Source: Lycorma delicatula (lineage: Eukaryota > Arthropoda > Insecta > Hemiptera > Fulgoridae). Taken from it: a DNA stretch of 64,000 nt. Shown here one piece after another: positions 44,469-58,609 of the stretch (position 1 is the first letter of the stretch; every line of letters starts with the position of its first letter). The notes below the pieces were generated by a model that saw nothing but the letters and a program-made list of their open reading frames with translations, ran no database searches and had not been told where the DNA came from. A program made the translations under genes and the position numbers. The stretch lies in the NCBI RefSeq assembly GCF_047948215.1, contig NC_134456.1, positions 56,871,959-56,935,958 on the forward strand, in the 5' to 3' direction.

Positions 44469-47400
44469 TACATTAAAGGAATGCATGTCTTTTTTTTATA
44501 ACTGACAGCTTAGATAAAAGCAACATAGGTATTTGGTTAGGAAAACCAAATATAATAACATTCCAGAAACTGTGAGTTAGTTGAATTATTGTAGTGTATT
44601 TATACAAATATACTGTGTACACTGAAACTATATTATAATTAAGAGGTAAAAGACGTGGTAATATATTAAATATATGTGTGATAATGAGTCAGCAATTTGT
44701 GAGAATGGTTCGTTATGCTTTTGAAGAGCTGTTTATAGCCACAAGCAACAAGAATTTTAATTGCTCAGATGAACAAACCTTCGATTAGAAGATTGCAAAA
44801 AGATAAGATATGATAAGAAATATTATATCTAATTTTCATGTCTACATAAAAATTATCTTTGTATATTAAATTACATACATAACCTTTCTAACACTATTGA
44901 AGAAACCCGTGCCAGCAAAGATAAAAAAGTAAACAAAATCAGAGGGTTCATTGTAATGAAGAAGTATAGAAAAATCATTAAAAATAAACAAATAAAAACA
45001 GGAAATTCCTCCAATTCAAACTAAATTATGGAATAAATTCAATTTAAACAAAGCTATTCTTAATGTTTAACAGGTTTAAAAATTGGTTACACTTTAGTTT
45101 TAGTTAGGAATCATTGAAGAAAAAATTCTGACTTAAAGAAACAAATTATAATTTAATGTAGTATAATTTATTTGTTCTAATTATGTAAACACTACTAATC
45201 ATTAAGTAATCAAGTATTATTAAGGTTACAGCCAGAATATTTGTTACCTTTTTGGTAAACAGTTATAATTTTTTCTCTTGTGAACAGCTACATTTATAGT
45301 AAAATAATTAAATAGTTAGAGCACTAGAATTTATATTCAATTCATATATTTTAAGTTCTGAGATAGAAAAGCTAATAGTAGATAAAAATGATTGTAAATT
45401 AAAGTTCTGAAATTTAATCCAATTATACAAAATAGATTACAATAACTAGTAAATCATTTTTTAAATCACAAATTGCATTTTGACAAGATTTGTAAAATGG
45501 TCCATAAAGTTTAAACATCCTTCAATTTTTCTATCTACCTGTCTTAATTTACATTATTTACCTATTTAAGTTGTAAAAGAAACTACATAAAAATAAATGC
45601 ATAATCTGTCTTTATATATTCTTTGTATTGTCCAAAAAATATGTTTCTACTTGAGCACAATAATTTATAACCATTTTCTTTTTGTTTTATTGAAGATAAT
45701 TTGATCTTGATTTAAGCTTCTCTGCATTGTGTTATATTAAATATATTAATTTTTTTTACTGGTGGTGTACACATTATTCTATATGCAACTTTTGGATAAA
45801 GCAGAACTTATATCATAATATAACAAATAATTTATTTCTGATCAAACAAAAATTATTTAATATTATGTCATCAACAGTAATGACATTAGGGTACCATAAT
45901 ATGTCTCATTTATAGAAAAAAAATTACCAAGAAAATATAAAATCATTGTATATGCGTGCAAAGATGTTCATGAATCAACATATTTCATGCATTTATGTGC
46001 CTAGATGTAAAGGAAAAAAGAAAGTGCTGCCAGGGAGAAAGGAGTCAGAAACATCCTACAGGAAATAGAATGGATTTTTATTTTAGTTTGTTGGCCCAGG
46101 AAACTAACTGTTGATGTGAACCTATCAATCTAGAATCAATGATGACGTAAGTTTGCTAAGTTTTCTGTGCAAGATATATCTTATCTTGTTAGGACAAATT
46201 TTTTAACAGAAATCATTATTGTAGAGGAACATAAATTACTGCAATAAATACAGTTTGTTACTTTTTTTATCTTGTTTGCTGTATGAGAGTTTAAAATTTA
46301 ACATTAATATTAAAGCTTCAGAAAATTTACAATACTTTTTGGACAGATATGCATATTATGCAAGTATAAGTATCACAATAACATAATTAAACTATTAAAC
46401 AGTAAAATATTAACTACAGTATATTATTATTAATTAAAAATTCTGCTTAAGTACATTATCATAAATGAACTGATAGCACTATTTTATATTCATAAAGAAT
46501 TCATGTTTACAATAAAAAAATTAATATGAGTCACATAATTACAGTAGAAATAATTCCAGAATAGCCAATTACATTTGCTCATTGAACATCATAAATACAT
46601 TTCTGTTTTTTTTCTGGAGACTACAGTTTATTACAAGTTTTAGAATACTGTTACTGTTATTTTTATTTCTATTTCATCCCTCACAAACTGGAAATTTAAA
46701 AAAATAAAAACTAAATCTTAAGTATGCAGAAGAAACTAAACATGTTAATTATTAAAAATGATTGAACACTTTTATAAATAATAAATTAAAAACTTTCATT
46801 GATCAAAGAGTGTAATTTGGAGTTTTAAAAGATTAGTTTTAAAAATTGCTAAACAATTTGATCATTATTTATTATTCAAAAAAAATTTAATAATTCTTTT
46901 TGTCTGCTTACTCTTTTACTAATAATTGTTGTCTTTATTGGTAAAGTAAAAGAATCTATGTTTATTAATATGTAAGCAGTTATTGTTGAACAAAATGTGT
47001 CTGTTCATCAAAAAAATATTAATAATAAGCATTTTTAAATTAATGCAGAAAAATTAATTAGCTAATAAATTCATATATGATAATGTACTGAGAATAGATT
47101 TGTATAACACCATAGTCTAAACAAATTTTTTTTCTAACAGATAGGCTATTTAAACATTTAATTTAACATAACTACTTAATGCAAAAGGATTTATTTAAAT
47201 TTTTATAGATCCTAAATGTGAAAATTTAAGGAATTGAAAGGGCTTTGGGTCAGCAACAGTTGCACAACTTTTTGTATATAAATTGTTGTATAGTTTGCAA
47301 AACTATGACAGTTAAACAATATAGTGCCATTAAATTTATTGTTAGTAAATTAATTTAAGTTACACATTTGTAAAGTTTTATAATCTAGAAAAGGTGGAAT

Positions 47401-50400
47401 AAGCTACTGTTATACCTTGGTCCCAGAGTGGCAGTAACCATGTAATCTGTAGAAATACGTTATAAAAACGGGAACTAAAGCATTTACTTCCATACTCACT
47501 AAGGTTATTTCATTTACATTACATTTTGATTGATTACTACAACTGCAGATATTTATTTTGTTTAACGATTCTTGAAATCAGCAGTACATCAATTTAACGT
47601 CTTATCTAAAATTACACTGTCCTGGGCTTAGGCTAAGTAAGTATAATTTGGTTAATTCACACCTTTTTGTTTAAGAAAAATTGAAAGAGGATAATTTTCA
47701 GTAAATAATGTTTAACTGCTAGATAAATGAATATAAATCTTAAAAAGAAATTTGTTTACTGACTTCCAGTGTTCATTCACCATAAAATTTCTCTACAATT
47801 CCTAATTTTTCCAAGTGAAAGAACAAAGTGACTTTCAAGTTCAGAAATAAAAACAACATTACTGCAATGAAGATTATTGTTATTAAAAGTGTAAAATGTT
47901 ACAATACTAATTTGCCTAGATTTTTCATAATTCCTTGGCTTTTATATTTAATCAATAAATAATAAATTACATTATAAAATAATAAATAGTTAATGTTTAA
48001 ATAGCCTATGCGTTAATGGTTAAATAGCTTATGTGTACACATCTTTTTTATTTTTACTTAAGAGTTATATTTTTATTAATTTTATCTACTTTTATTACTT
48101 TGTTTAATTTTTATATTGTCAATTTTAACTAACTGTATCTTGATATGAATATAAATGAACACATAATGTAAGATTTTTAAAAAGATTAATAATACTTATG
48201 TTCTGTATTTATTGATAGCATTTTTTTAAATAATAAAATAAAACTTTTATAGAGCTAGATAATTTAATAACTTACACTTAAATATCATTTAAAAAGTTAA
48301 AAATTTAATAGAAAAAAGTACTAAAAAATGTATTAATTAGTTTCCTTTATTGTTTGTAATTAATTACAGATTTTTAAATAGCTATTCTCTGGTTAAATTA
48401 GATTAAATTATCATACAAAATGTGAAATAATGTATTATCAAAAAGTATAAACAATATTAATGTTTTGTACAAGAATTATATTAAAAAATTTATTTATATT
48501 TTTACTTATGTATATTTTCTTTTAAATAGATTATGATTATTATAAATGTAAATGCATTTTTCAAGGTAACATGAGCTAAAAACTTAAAAAACAAATCACA
48601 GTGAACAAGTAACTAATAATATATTCTATGTTAAACTAAACTGATTGCTATATATGTTGTTTTTATTTTTTTTTTAGCTATAAGTTTTGAACTCAACTTT
48701 TTTTTATAAATGCAAAGTATTTGATCACAATTTATGAATTATAATTAATTATTTGTATACAATATGAATATTTATAAAAAATAGATGAATTGAAAGTTAT
48801 TAAATTTATTTGTTTTGTTGAATTTTCTTTGAGTCAACAACCTTCATAGTTTTCAAGTTATAACTATTCACAGGGTGATGTGAGGAGAAAATGGACACAG
48901 TCTGAACACATTTAATTTAAATATGCATTATAAATCTACAACTACTGGCTATAAAATTATAGCTACTTTTAGTAGCTTTCTGTATGCAATTAAATAAGTC
49001 TTAAAACCAGTAATAAATATAAAATTTATACTAGATTTAAATAAAGGTTAGTTGTCCCTCAGGTTTAATGATCCCTTGGGTACAACAGATACCCTAACAA
49101 AGGCAGATTTTTAAGCTGTTAGAGTGATGAAATAAAACAAAACAAAATGGTCCCATATTTCACAACTACCTACTCCATTATTAATTTATGATAATCTAAG
49201 ATAAATAAAATATTTAACAAACTTAAGTACACATTTGAGGTTAATAATAATAATAATATTAATCTGTATATTTCAGAACTATTTTTACGTATTAGATTCT
49301 AATTATGTTCTTAATAACCCCAAAATAAAATTTAAAATATTTATTAAAAAACAAACAAAACCACTTGCGTTTTTATTGATGTAGACAAAAAAAAAAAGAA
49401 TAGTACAGCTCATGTATAATAAATGTTATCTTTATAAAAATAAATCTTTAATTTAAATATATTCCATCCAAAAAAAGTTATTATTGGAATTGAGTAGGCA
49501 GATTGACAACTCTGCTATGCTCTAACAACTACTGCTGTAGTTATTAGAGATATAATTGATGATGTATTAGTTAGGCATATAATGATGTTTCTACCCACTC
49601 TTTAAGAGAAGATTATGGCTGTGAAGGAAGTACACAGAGTATGTCTTGTTGATAAGAATATATCTGAAACAGAATGCTCCCGAGAAACTACAATATACCT
49701 TGAAAGTTATGCACTTATTTATAGACAATCATCTTAATAAAAAATTGTGCTGTAGATGATCTCAGACACACATTTTAATGAAATAGGAGGAATATATGAA
49801 ATGAATAATCTTTAACTTGCGCAGAAAATTCTGTCAAAAGTTTGCTTTTATTAATCAGTAACAATTCATTTGCCAAGTTGAATGATTTTGACAGCACTCC
49901 TGTTTAAATATAATAATAGCTCTAAAAGTAAAGTAATTATTTTTAACTCACATCACCCCACTACTTCTATCACTAAACTATACATTTTGGAATAAGAATA
50001 TTTATTAACAGAATGAAAAATAAGCATGAAATATGAGTCAAGCAGATGAATAAATTTGTATATATTAAATGTATTTTTATTTTTGTAATTTTATTAATTT
50101 TATTTTACCTATTATAAATATCTAACTGAAAAATTATTAAAGCTGTGGCTTCTTATTAATCTGATTTCTATGTTTTTATTTTTTAGTTTATGTTGTGAAG
50201 AAAATTTATTTCTGTTTAAAATAAATAAAAGCAGTGTTACACAAATAATATTTTATTAAAAATTTATATTTAAAAAATAACAGAAGAGAAGTATGCTGAG
50301 ATAATGAAAATTACTAGCATGAATGTTTAAAAAAATTTATTTAATTTTTTAATTTTATGGAAATATGTATGTTATAGATATTGATTGACAACTACAATGA

Positions 50401-52249
50401 GAACTCAGTGCAGTTTATATCTAATATACCTATATACATATGCAGTTTATATACATGTTAACACCTATAAAACCACATTTACAAACAACATGTTATATAA
50501 AATACTGAATACCAAAATAAATTTTTGAAATTAAATAATTAACAATGACGTATACTGAAAAAGTTTACTGGAAGCATATTTTCATTCTTTTAGAAATGGA
50601 GAGTTGTTCTGAAATATACTTTGTTTTTCAAAATTTAGTTAATAAAAAAGTTTTAATGATGCTTCTTTACCTTTTTAAAAATCAACAAACAAGAAAAAAT
50701 TGATGCACTAAATTTTTTAATTACGGGATTCTACAATTAATTTTCAAGTAAAATTGAATAAAACATGAAAAAATAAAACAATCTATTTTTTAAGTGAAAT
50801 TTCTTGATGTGATTTTTAATCACAAAGGTTTTTTAAAAAAGGTTTTTTAATGTGGAATCTGGTGTTATCATTTCTAATATTTTAAAAGATATATATTTAT
50901 ATAGGTATTGAAAGCTGGAAAAATTCTACCTTGTGCACACAGCTTTAATAATTTACAATGTTTTTGAACAGTAGTTACAACATACATTCAGATCATAATC
51001 TCTAATATGTCTATTATCATGTTACACGGAAATTACCATTTACTTTTACTAAGTAGTTAATTATAACAAACAAAAATAAGCATGATCTATTTTGGAATAT
51101 AAATTTAAACTTGCTCATAACATAACAAATTCTATACAGTAAAAATACTCACTACAATATTTATATTTTACTCAACATTTTCTATTGTAATATAACATAT
51201 TTATATAATAATGAAGCTCTGATTAATTAGGTCAGGAAAAATTGATCTATAATAATTACTTAAGGCTAAAATTTAGCTGCATGACTTTTACATAAATATA
51301 TTAACAGTTTCATCTAACATTACACAAATTTCCTTAGATTTTTAACAATAATTATTTCTATGCCTATCCAATTAAACTACATTTACTATTGCTACTTTAA
51401 GTTGAATAGTATAGTTATGGGGAGGAAATTAAAAATTATAAGCTAATAAAATCTGCAAATATTCTAGAAATACTGAATTTAAAGATAAATAAAAGTAATA
51501 ATAAGTTATTTTAGATAAGTTACTACTGATTAACTAACTTTAGACTTTAATCGATAATAATATGTACATTACAAACTGTATCATTTGCTCAGAATTTTAA
51601 ATTTTGATAATCTGATGGCATTTTTTTTTTCATTTACGTTATCTCTTCCCCCTCAATCTTTAAGAAACATCAAAAACAGCTCTTAGTAATTCAACTGATA
51701 AACAAGCTGTTTATATAGAGTAACAGACAAACAAACTGTTAAAATTTTAAATACAGCTTATTGTTAAATGATATTCATCAAGTTTGAAGTAATGATTTAA
51801 AAACTCATAATACTTGAATTTGTTAAGTAAAGTGAAATATAAATAAAACTGCTTTATCTTGTGATTTAACAACTGTTAATAATAATTAATAATTTTTATT
51901 CAATCCAGATTTAACTCAGATTTAACTCATGACAAACCCAATTTATTTTAATGTAGAAAACACACACAGAATCACTTCATTATTTAAATGTTACACTTCA
52001 GATTAAATACACTTCTATCAACTTTCTTGTCAAGGGAACCTAAAGTGTTAAATCCAGTTAATAAGTTGTTCTGTGATACTATAGGATATTTATTCAATTT
52101 CAGTCATTCAGTATAAAATTATTTTTAACTGGTTTTGAATATCAACATTATTTGCGATGTTCGTTAGTTACATAAATAATATTATGGTGTTAAGTTCATT
52201 TAGCAGCACTGTTTTAGGAATGGTCAACCTGACGATTAACAAGACCAAG

Positions 52250-52294
52250 TATCCCAGCTGTAATTAGGCCATAAGCCTAATTACAGCTGGGATA
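52250..52294. repeat. Perfect 20-bp inverted repeat, 5-base loop
   Basis: TATCCCAGCTGTAATTAGGC (52250-52269), loop CATAA, then its exact reverse complement (52275-52294). GC-richer than the flanks. Confidence 0.95.
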
Positions 52295-54059
52295 ATTACA
52301 CCTTGTGTAATGTGATGCATAATAACCTTAAACTAGAAAGAAATAAGGTGAAGTTTTCTTTTAAAGCAGCATTTGATTGATACTCTATTTTATTGCAGTA
52401 ATGCTGAGCTAAGTAAACACTCCTTCTCAGTTAACACTATCTAACATTAATAGAGCATTCCCCCACAACAAGTTAAAAGAGCATGTGATCTCGAGCGACT
52501 GTAAATACTGGAAGTTACTAATAGTATATATATATGTGTATGTATACATAAAATTTATTGTTTAACTGAACAAAAATAAAAAGTGGAAACAAAATTCTTG
52601 AGAAAAAACTTTTAAATAAAAATTACTTTTTTAGAAATTACATCTCTTGGAAATTATATTCAGCTCTTTTATCTCTGATTATTTCATTTGGAAGCATATT
52701 TTAAAACAGTTCAGCTGGTATAATTTTCACACAGAAAAAGTAATAAATACCTTCTAAAGAGACTAAAAAATGTGTTAAATAATAATTATTAATCATTCAT
52801 TTAATGTTATATATGGTTTATTATTTTTGTTCCAAAATTAATCATTATGTAGTATCATTATTCAATTTAGTGTGTTTAGTTTCTTGTAATTATTATTTTC
52901 CACTGACACCAACTAAGCAACAGTTCTGCAATTTAATATGTTTAATTAATTAAAAATATGTCATTTATATCACTATAATATTTAAGAAAATTTATAGTTA
53001 AGTTGAGGTAAAGAAAGAAATACTATTACAATTTCTGATTGAAGGATAAGAAAAAACTCTTAATGAAACATAGAACCCTGACAGTCATAATTTCTGTTAT
53101 ACAATTGAAAATAATGCATTTAAAAAACTTTTTGTATTATTTTATATTTTTGATATAGGATTTTTAATTTAAAAATATAGGATGTTATTTTACTTGGGGG
53201 TGCTATTAAAATTTTGAAGTATTTAAAAAGTTAATAACAAATTGGTTTTCGTGAAATAAGGATGCCATTTCTTATTTTGGTAAATATGTAATGTAATAAG
53301 ATCAAGTTTTCAGCTATTTTGTACTGAATTTATTTTGCATGTAACAACTTTTGTTCATAAAATAAATTGAAAAAACTTTAAGTGTTTAATGGAATATTAA
53401 ATATAAAATGTAGTCCTGTACAATATTCTGAGATAACATAAACTTAACCTGTGTCTGTTACCAGCGTAGTGATTTCAGACAGTATACCAGAAAAGAGATT
53501 CATTCGTTTTTTTAATGACTTCTTACATTTTTTTAATAATGCTTTTTCATCATAAGATTAGTAGTGGCCCCTTTCAAAAGAAGACTCATACAAATCTTAT
53601 TGTAATCTAATAAATCTGTTTATTAACAGAAATATTTCATTGAAAAATTTCACTCCAACTAAATAAAAAATATGTATGTTATATCTAATTAAAAATTAAC
53701 AGTTAATTTAATATTTATTTTTTAACATAAATCGTTAATAACAATATATTAGTTACAGTTTAGTAGTTAAACAGAACAGTAGTAATTTCAAAATAATGGT
53801 AATAGTAGTAGTAGCAGTAGTAGACAATATTAAAATTTTATTATAATTTTAAATGATTAATTTGATGTACATATATCCTAAATAATACTATATTCAACTG
53901 CAATAAATAATTTCCCTTTTCCTTTTGCAGTTATACACTTTCACAAATTCTGTACATAATTACTACTTATATTAAAATACTATAAGTTATAATAATATGA
54001 TATTCAGCTCAGAACTGCTAATTATCAGCTACCAGTAGACTTTCACACGGTGAATTTGA

Positions 54060-54118
54060 AAAAAAAAAAAAAAAAAAAAATTTTTATTTTTTTTTTATTT
54101 TTTTTATTTTTTTTTTTT
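54060..54118. repeat. Poly(A) run followed by interrupted poly(T)
   Basis: About 22 A residues directly followed by T-rich sequence with single A interruptions, forming an A/T fold-back. It could be a retroposed tail pair or simple slippage. Confidence 0.8.
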
Positions 54119-54784
54119 AAGTTTAATAGAATAATTGGATTATAGAAACAGTAATTTTAATATTAATAAAACTTTAAGTATTTGTTTTGTCCACATTAAA
54201 ATAATAAATCATTAGATAAAATTAAAAATTAACGGCACAGTTTTTAATAATAATTCAAATACCAGACTGTTATTATTGTTATCTAGTGACCAAAAGCTGT
54301 AACCTACAGAGAGTATAGAGTTGAATCACATATAGCTACCTCATTTCTTAATACATAAAAAAAAATTATAGTTCTAAGCATCATAGTGTTATATTTTAAC
54401 AAGCCAATAATTAGAAGGTTAGAATATTCTATTTTGTGGAATAAAAACTGAAAGTAAACACTGAAAAATTAGCCAAGGTGACTGGATTTTGCAATTTTAT
54501 ATATATATATGTTATTGAACATATGTAACCAGTGTTACATCTTTTCAATAACTAGTACAGTTTATAAACACCTAAATACGTTCTTGTTTACAGTTTCTTG
54601 TTAGTGTTATTTGGGTTTTGGTTGTTTTCTTATTAGTTTTATTTCCATGTTTTTGTTTTGTTGTTTTTCCATTTTTATGTCACACATGAAAAACTCACTT
54701 TTCCTTTTGAGTAGATAGTTGATTCAGTTCCTTTGACGATTATAATTTTCAGTCTTGCTTGAGACTAGAGATGTGTTTTGTTAT

Positions 54785-55104
54785 TTTTAGTAATCATTAC
54801 ACCAATGGGAATATCACTTGTGGCATTCATTATCATGTGTCTGTATCTGTGTGGATGGGCGACGGTGATGAAGCATGCAGACTCTGGACCCCTGGACCCT
54901 GAAGGCACCTCCTGGGGCCGTGCAATGCTTAACTGCTGGACCGGCCCTGGAGGGGGAGAAACAGTGATAGGAGTTTTAGTCGGTAGGGTGTAGATACACA
55001 TAGGCTCTTAATAACATCTAGCCGAACCCGTGCGAGTCCCACACTCCCCCATTTATGGGGGGTGCGTAAATGGCATTTCTCGGACTCAACTATAATAAAA
55101 AAAA
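54785..55104 (+). mobile_element. GC-rich island, probable 3' end of a LINE-type element
   Basis: An abrupt rise in G+C. The + strand frame reads VIITPMGISLVAFIIMCLYL, then KHADSGPLDPEGTSWGRAML and TGPGGGETVIGVLVGRV before a stop at 54991-54993. A 3' tail follows with AGCCGAACCCGTGCGAGTCC and CCCCATTTATGGGGGGTGCG, then an A-rich end at 55091-55104. The layout (ORF end, structured tail, A-rich terminus) suggests a non-LTR retrotransposon end. The hydrophobic first part preceded by TTTTTAG could alternatively be a host exon. No family is assigned. Confidence 0.4.
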
Positions 55105-55149
55105 GGTATGGAAGAGGAGGTTGAAGGGTGTCTTTCCCTAGGGGATTAG

Positions 55150-55490
55150 AATATATGTTATTGAAATTAATCTTTTTAAGAAATAATTATGCAATAATGA
55201 AATTATTTCAATCATGACTGAGGATGCAGGATCACATGAAAATACTGAATGAAAAATTAAGGTATATCTTTTTCAATATTCTATACCAATATATCTTATG
55301 CGGTTTATTTAATATATATATGTTATTGAAATTAATCTTTTTAAGAAATAATTATGTAATAACGGAATTATTTTAATCATGACTGAGGATGAAAATATTT
55401 CAATGAAAATTAAGGTAAGGTATAGATCTTTTCTCAATATTCTGTACTAATATACATTCTGTGGTTTATTTAATATATATATATATACAT
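55150..55490. repeat. Two-copy tandem duplication, about 165-bp unit
   Basis: TGTTATTGAAATTAATC occurs at 55156 and 55321, with collinear sequence through CATGACTGAGGATG to GGTTTATTTAATATATATA in both. The second copy lacks a short segment. Confidence 0.85.
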
Positions 55491-55796
55491 ATATATAACA
55501 TTTCCTACGTACACCTGTTCTTCTTGCTATGCAATTAGCAAATGTTTTATATACAGTAACGATTCAATGACATAATACTTTTAAAATGTTTATTTCCATA
55601 ATTCTAGTACAGTTTAAAATGATGTTATAGAGGTAATACCAACATATATAAACCGCGGCCACTCATGTTCTGAGTAATAAATTGTCTCCCTTCAAATTCA
55701 ACAAATTTAATATACTCAATTCAAAAATTCACTTCAAAGTATGTGTAAGAAGTCACTGCAGTACATGAGTTGAATAACCAAAGGTAAATTATATAC

Positions 55797-56330
55797 AGAG
55801 TGACACAGGGAAGATTAACTCATTTTTTAATGAACTTACACAGCTGATTGATTACACACCAAACTATTAATTTGGTTTGAATAGGCGTGGAAATGAATGC
55901 CAATTTTGTTGTGTAGAAAAGATCGCATCTGGGAGGCGATAACCATCTTCCATAATGTAGTTTTCAAGTCGAGAGGTGAAGCTACCCTGCACACATTCTA
56001 ATGTCCCCTGAGTGATCTGCTGCACGTATGAATAGGTGTCTTCAGTCTGTCTAATGAATGGGATTTATCAATGTAAACTCACTCCTTTAAATACCCCCAC
56101 AAGTAGAAGTCATACATTCTGAGGTTGGGAGATCGAGGAGGCCAGACCAAGGCACATCTTTGAACTTGGAAATCAAAAGATGATGAAACAATCCCAATAG
56201 AATGTATGGCAGTGTGGGCTGTAGCCCAACTTGTGAAGCCACACATCTTCCAAGTTCTGGCACAAAAAAGGTGTTTATCATGTGCATGTAATGATTGGAA
56301 TTCACTAAGCTCTACAAAAAAATAGCAGTC
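55797..56330 (-). pseudogene. Tc1/mariner-like DDE transposase C-terminal fragment
   Basis: The minus strand gives PPRSPNLRMYDFYLWGYLKE (about 56130-56090), a close match to the third-acid block PPRSPDLTPxDFFLWGYxKxxVY of IS630/Tc1-type transposases with a decayed catalytic Asp (YD retained). DLKTTLWKM and further C-terminal sequence follow toward a possible terminus at 55797 (CAGAGTGACACAGGGAAG). Only one end is preserved. Confidence 0.6.
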
Positions 56331-56339
56331 TGTATAAAA

Positions 56340-56373
56340 CTGACAAGGTGGACAATCTTGTCCACCTTGTCAG
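56340..56373. repeat. Perfect 16-bp inverted repeat, 2-base loop
   Basis: CTGACAAGGTGGACAA (56340-56355), TC, then its exact reverse complement (56358-56373). A partial third copy of the motif follows (GACAATCTTGTCCACTTG). Confidence 0.95.
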
Positions 56374-58498
56374 ACAATCTTGTCCACTTGAAACTGACAA
56401 GTATTTCAAGAAACAAAACCACATCTTACTTGTTAAATTGAAGATGTGTGAAATCATTGTTTGAAATAATCCTAGAAATATTAAAAATAACTGCTTCTAT
56501 TTCCAGTTAAATCAAAATTTAATTTTTTTTAAGAATAAGACTAAACACTCATAACATCATTTAAGATTCTCTTGTCATTCAACTTTAACAATTTTTTATC
56601 ACGAAAGCTTACTCCAAATTTACATAACACACAAAAAAAAAAACAATCTTATAAATTAAATAAAATTATCTGATTTACATCATAAGGAAATAACAATTCA
56701 CAGCATTTTCAAAGAGTTTCAAACAATAACCTATATAAAAAAAAATAACATAATATAAAATATTAAAATATTCTCGTAATAACAGACAAAATAATTTACA
56801 CTTAATATTTTTTTACAGAATACTAACTATAATATTACTATTCACAACTGATTAGCTGCCACATGAAGAGTTTCAATTATAAATTTATTAATTAAGTTAT
56901 CTAACAAATAGATAAGGTAGAGACATCTATAAATTTATTGTTAACTACTTTATTACTATTTAATATTAATCAAGAAAAATCCATACATTTTACATCAATA
57001 TGGTATAATATAAAAAAATACAGTTTGCTAAAAAATAAAACTATTCAAATAATTTTACATAAAAAATATAAATTTTGGCTTAAATCACTATGTTGTAAAA
57101 ATGATAAATTTGACTAATAAATTAAAATTGTTAAATGGTGAATCATAAATGAGGAAAATACAATTATCTGAATATTAGATTTTATACTGAATTTATTAAA
57201 ATATTATTTTTTTAGCTATATATATATATATGTGTGTGTGTATATATATATTGATGCTATCAGTAATAACAATAATATTTAATTATATTATGTTAGGATT
57301 CTTTCAATTATCTGTATAATTAAGTTTTACTTATTTATAATCAGCATTTTATTCAAATATAGGTACACATGTATAACTAACTGAAAATAGATGTAATAAA
57401 TAAAAATTAATTTACTATAACAAATAAAATAACTTAAAATTTTCTTCAATAGAAAATACAAGCTGTTCAATGCAAAAACCATATTTTCTGTTTTAAATCA
57501 GTTTAAACAAATATAACATAAATAATACAAATAAAAAAATAAAGAAGGTAAATAAATTAGATGATGATCAAGATTTTGGATTATAACTTAAAAATATGAG
57601 GGAAATATAAAACTCATACACCTAACCATACCTTCTCACAAAGTGGTATTTCAGATTTATTAAACTAGCTGCCTTTGTTTACAAATGTTGCTATGATTAT
57701 TACGTGAAGCATTTCTAATGAAAAAGTAAAATATCAGTTACATCGTAAATTTTGTTTTGTCAGTTAGAATTTATTAACATCTTTCCTTTGTTTTTTATTT
57801 AAGGTGAATATTAAATCAAGTGTATTAATTTTTGGAAAAAAAATTAAAATTTAATGATACAAAATAAAATTTTTAATTAAATCTAGCTTTTCTATTCAAA
57901 ATGCAATAAAAAAGAACATGGCTAGAGCTGGTTTTTTTTCAGACCTTGTATTTCACATTAATATGAAATTAACTGAATGTACAGTACTATACCGACCAAG
58001 CCCTGTGCACCTGGAAGTAATATATTAATATTTCTGTCAGAGTTATCAAGCTCAATCAGTGAAGGAATTACATGATAACGTATGCTAACCCAGTGGTAGA
58101 GAGGTACAATTGTGGCTTATGAAAGGTACAGATATTATTTGAAATTGCAGAAGAATTGAATTTATATCAACTAAAAATTTTTTACAAAATGAATAAATTA
58201 ATTAATTGAAACGCTCAATGAATTTTAATATACCTTGCATAACAATTGATACAAAATAGGTATAATGTGAAGCATGTTGATTATTCTACATTCTTGTTTC
58301 TAAAAAGTACTAAGATTATATTTTATATTATTCCAGAATATTTAGAAATAATCATGCAAACAAGAAACTAACTTAGAAACTAAATGGAAAAAAAAAATGC
58401 TATCACTTAGCATAATCATTAAAGTTTACCATACCAAATTAATAGTAACATAAAGAAAAAAGTTTAAGCTCACAACCAACATTAAGGGCATTATACTA
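56374..58498. other. Intergenic AT-rich DNA, nothing recognised
   Basis: Contains a (TA)n(TG)n run at about 57215-57252. No open frame, transposon domain or tRNA-like structure can be supported. Confidence 0.5.

Positions 58499-58538
<40 letters not shown>
58499..58538. repeat. (TA)n microsatellite
   Basis: About 20 TA units, roughly 70 bp outside the left end of the Penelope-like element. Confidence 0.95.
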
Positions 58539-58540
<2 letters not shown>

Positions 58541-58609
58541 TAATTATTTTTTTTTAAAGTCAATACTTATAAGACTCTGTACCAATATATTGCATTTTTT
58601 TTTTTTATA

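Larger units (their letters stand above)
44471..54784. other. Ten kilobases of AT-rich DNA with no recognised gene
   Basis: I read both strands and found no open frame of believable composition, no splice-linked exon series and no recognisable transposon domain. Notable details are a perfect hairpin at 52250-52294 and homopolymer A/T runs at 54060-54118. Distal regulatory sequence for the gene upstream, or long introns of a gene outside the window, cannot be excluded. Confidence 0.6.

Noticed and set aside
44471..54784. Search for a second host gene in the long gap
   Set aside because: No conserved motif, no believable exon with matching splice phases and no codon-like composition on either strand.
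58084..58125. tRNA-like AACCCAGTGGTAGAGAGGTA
   Set aside because: Only a weak box A with no box B at the right distance and no cloverleaf; not callable as a tRNA or SINE.
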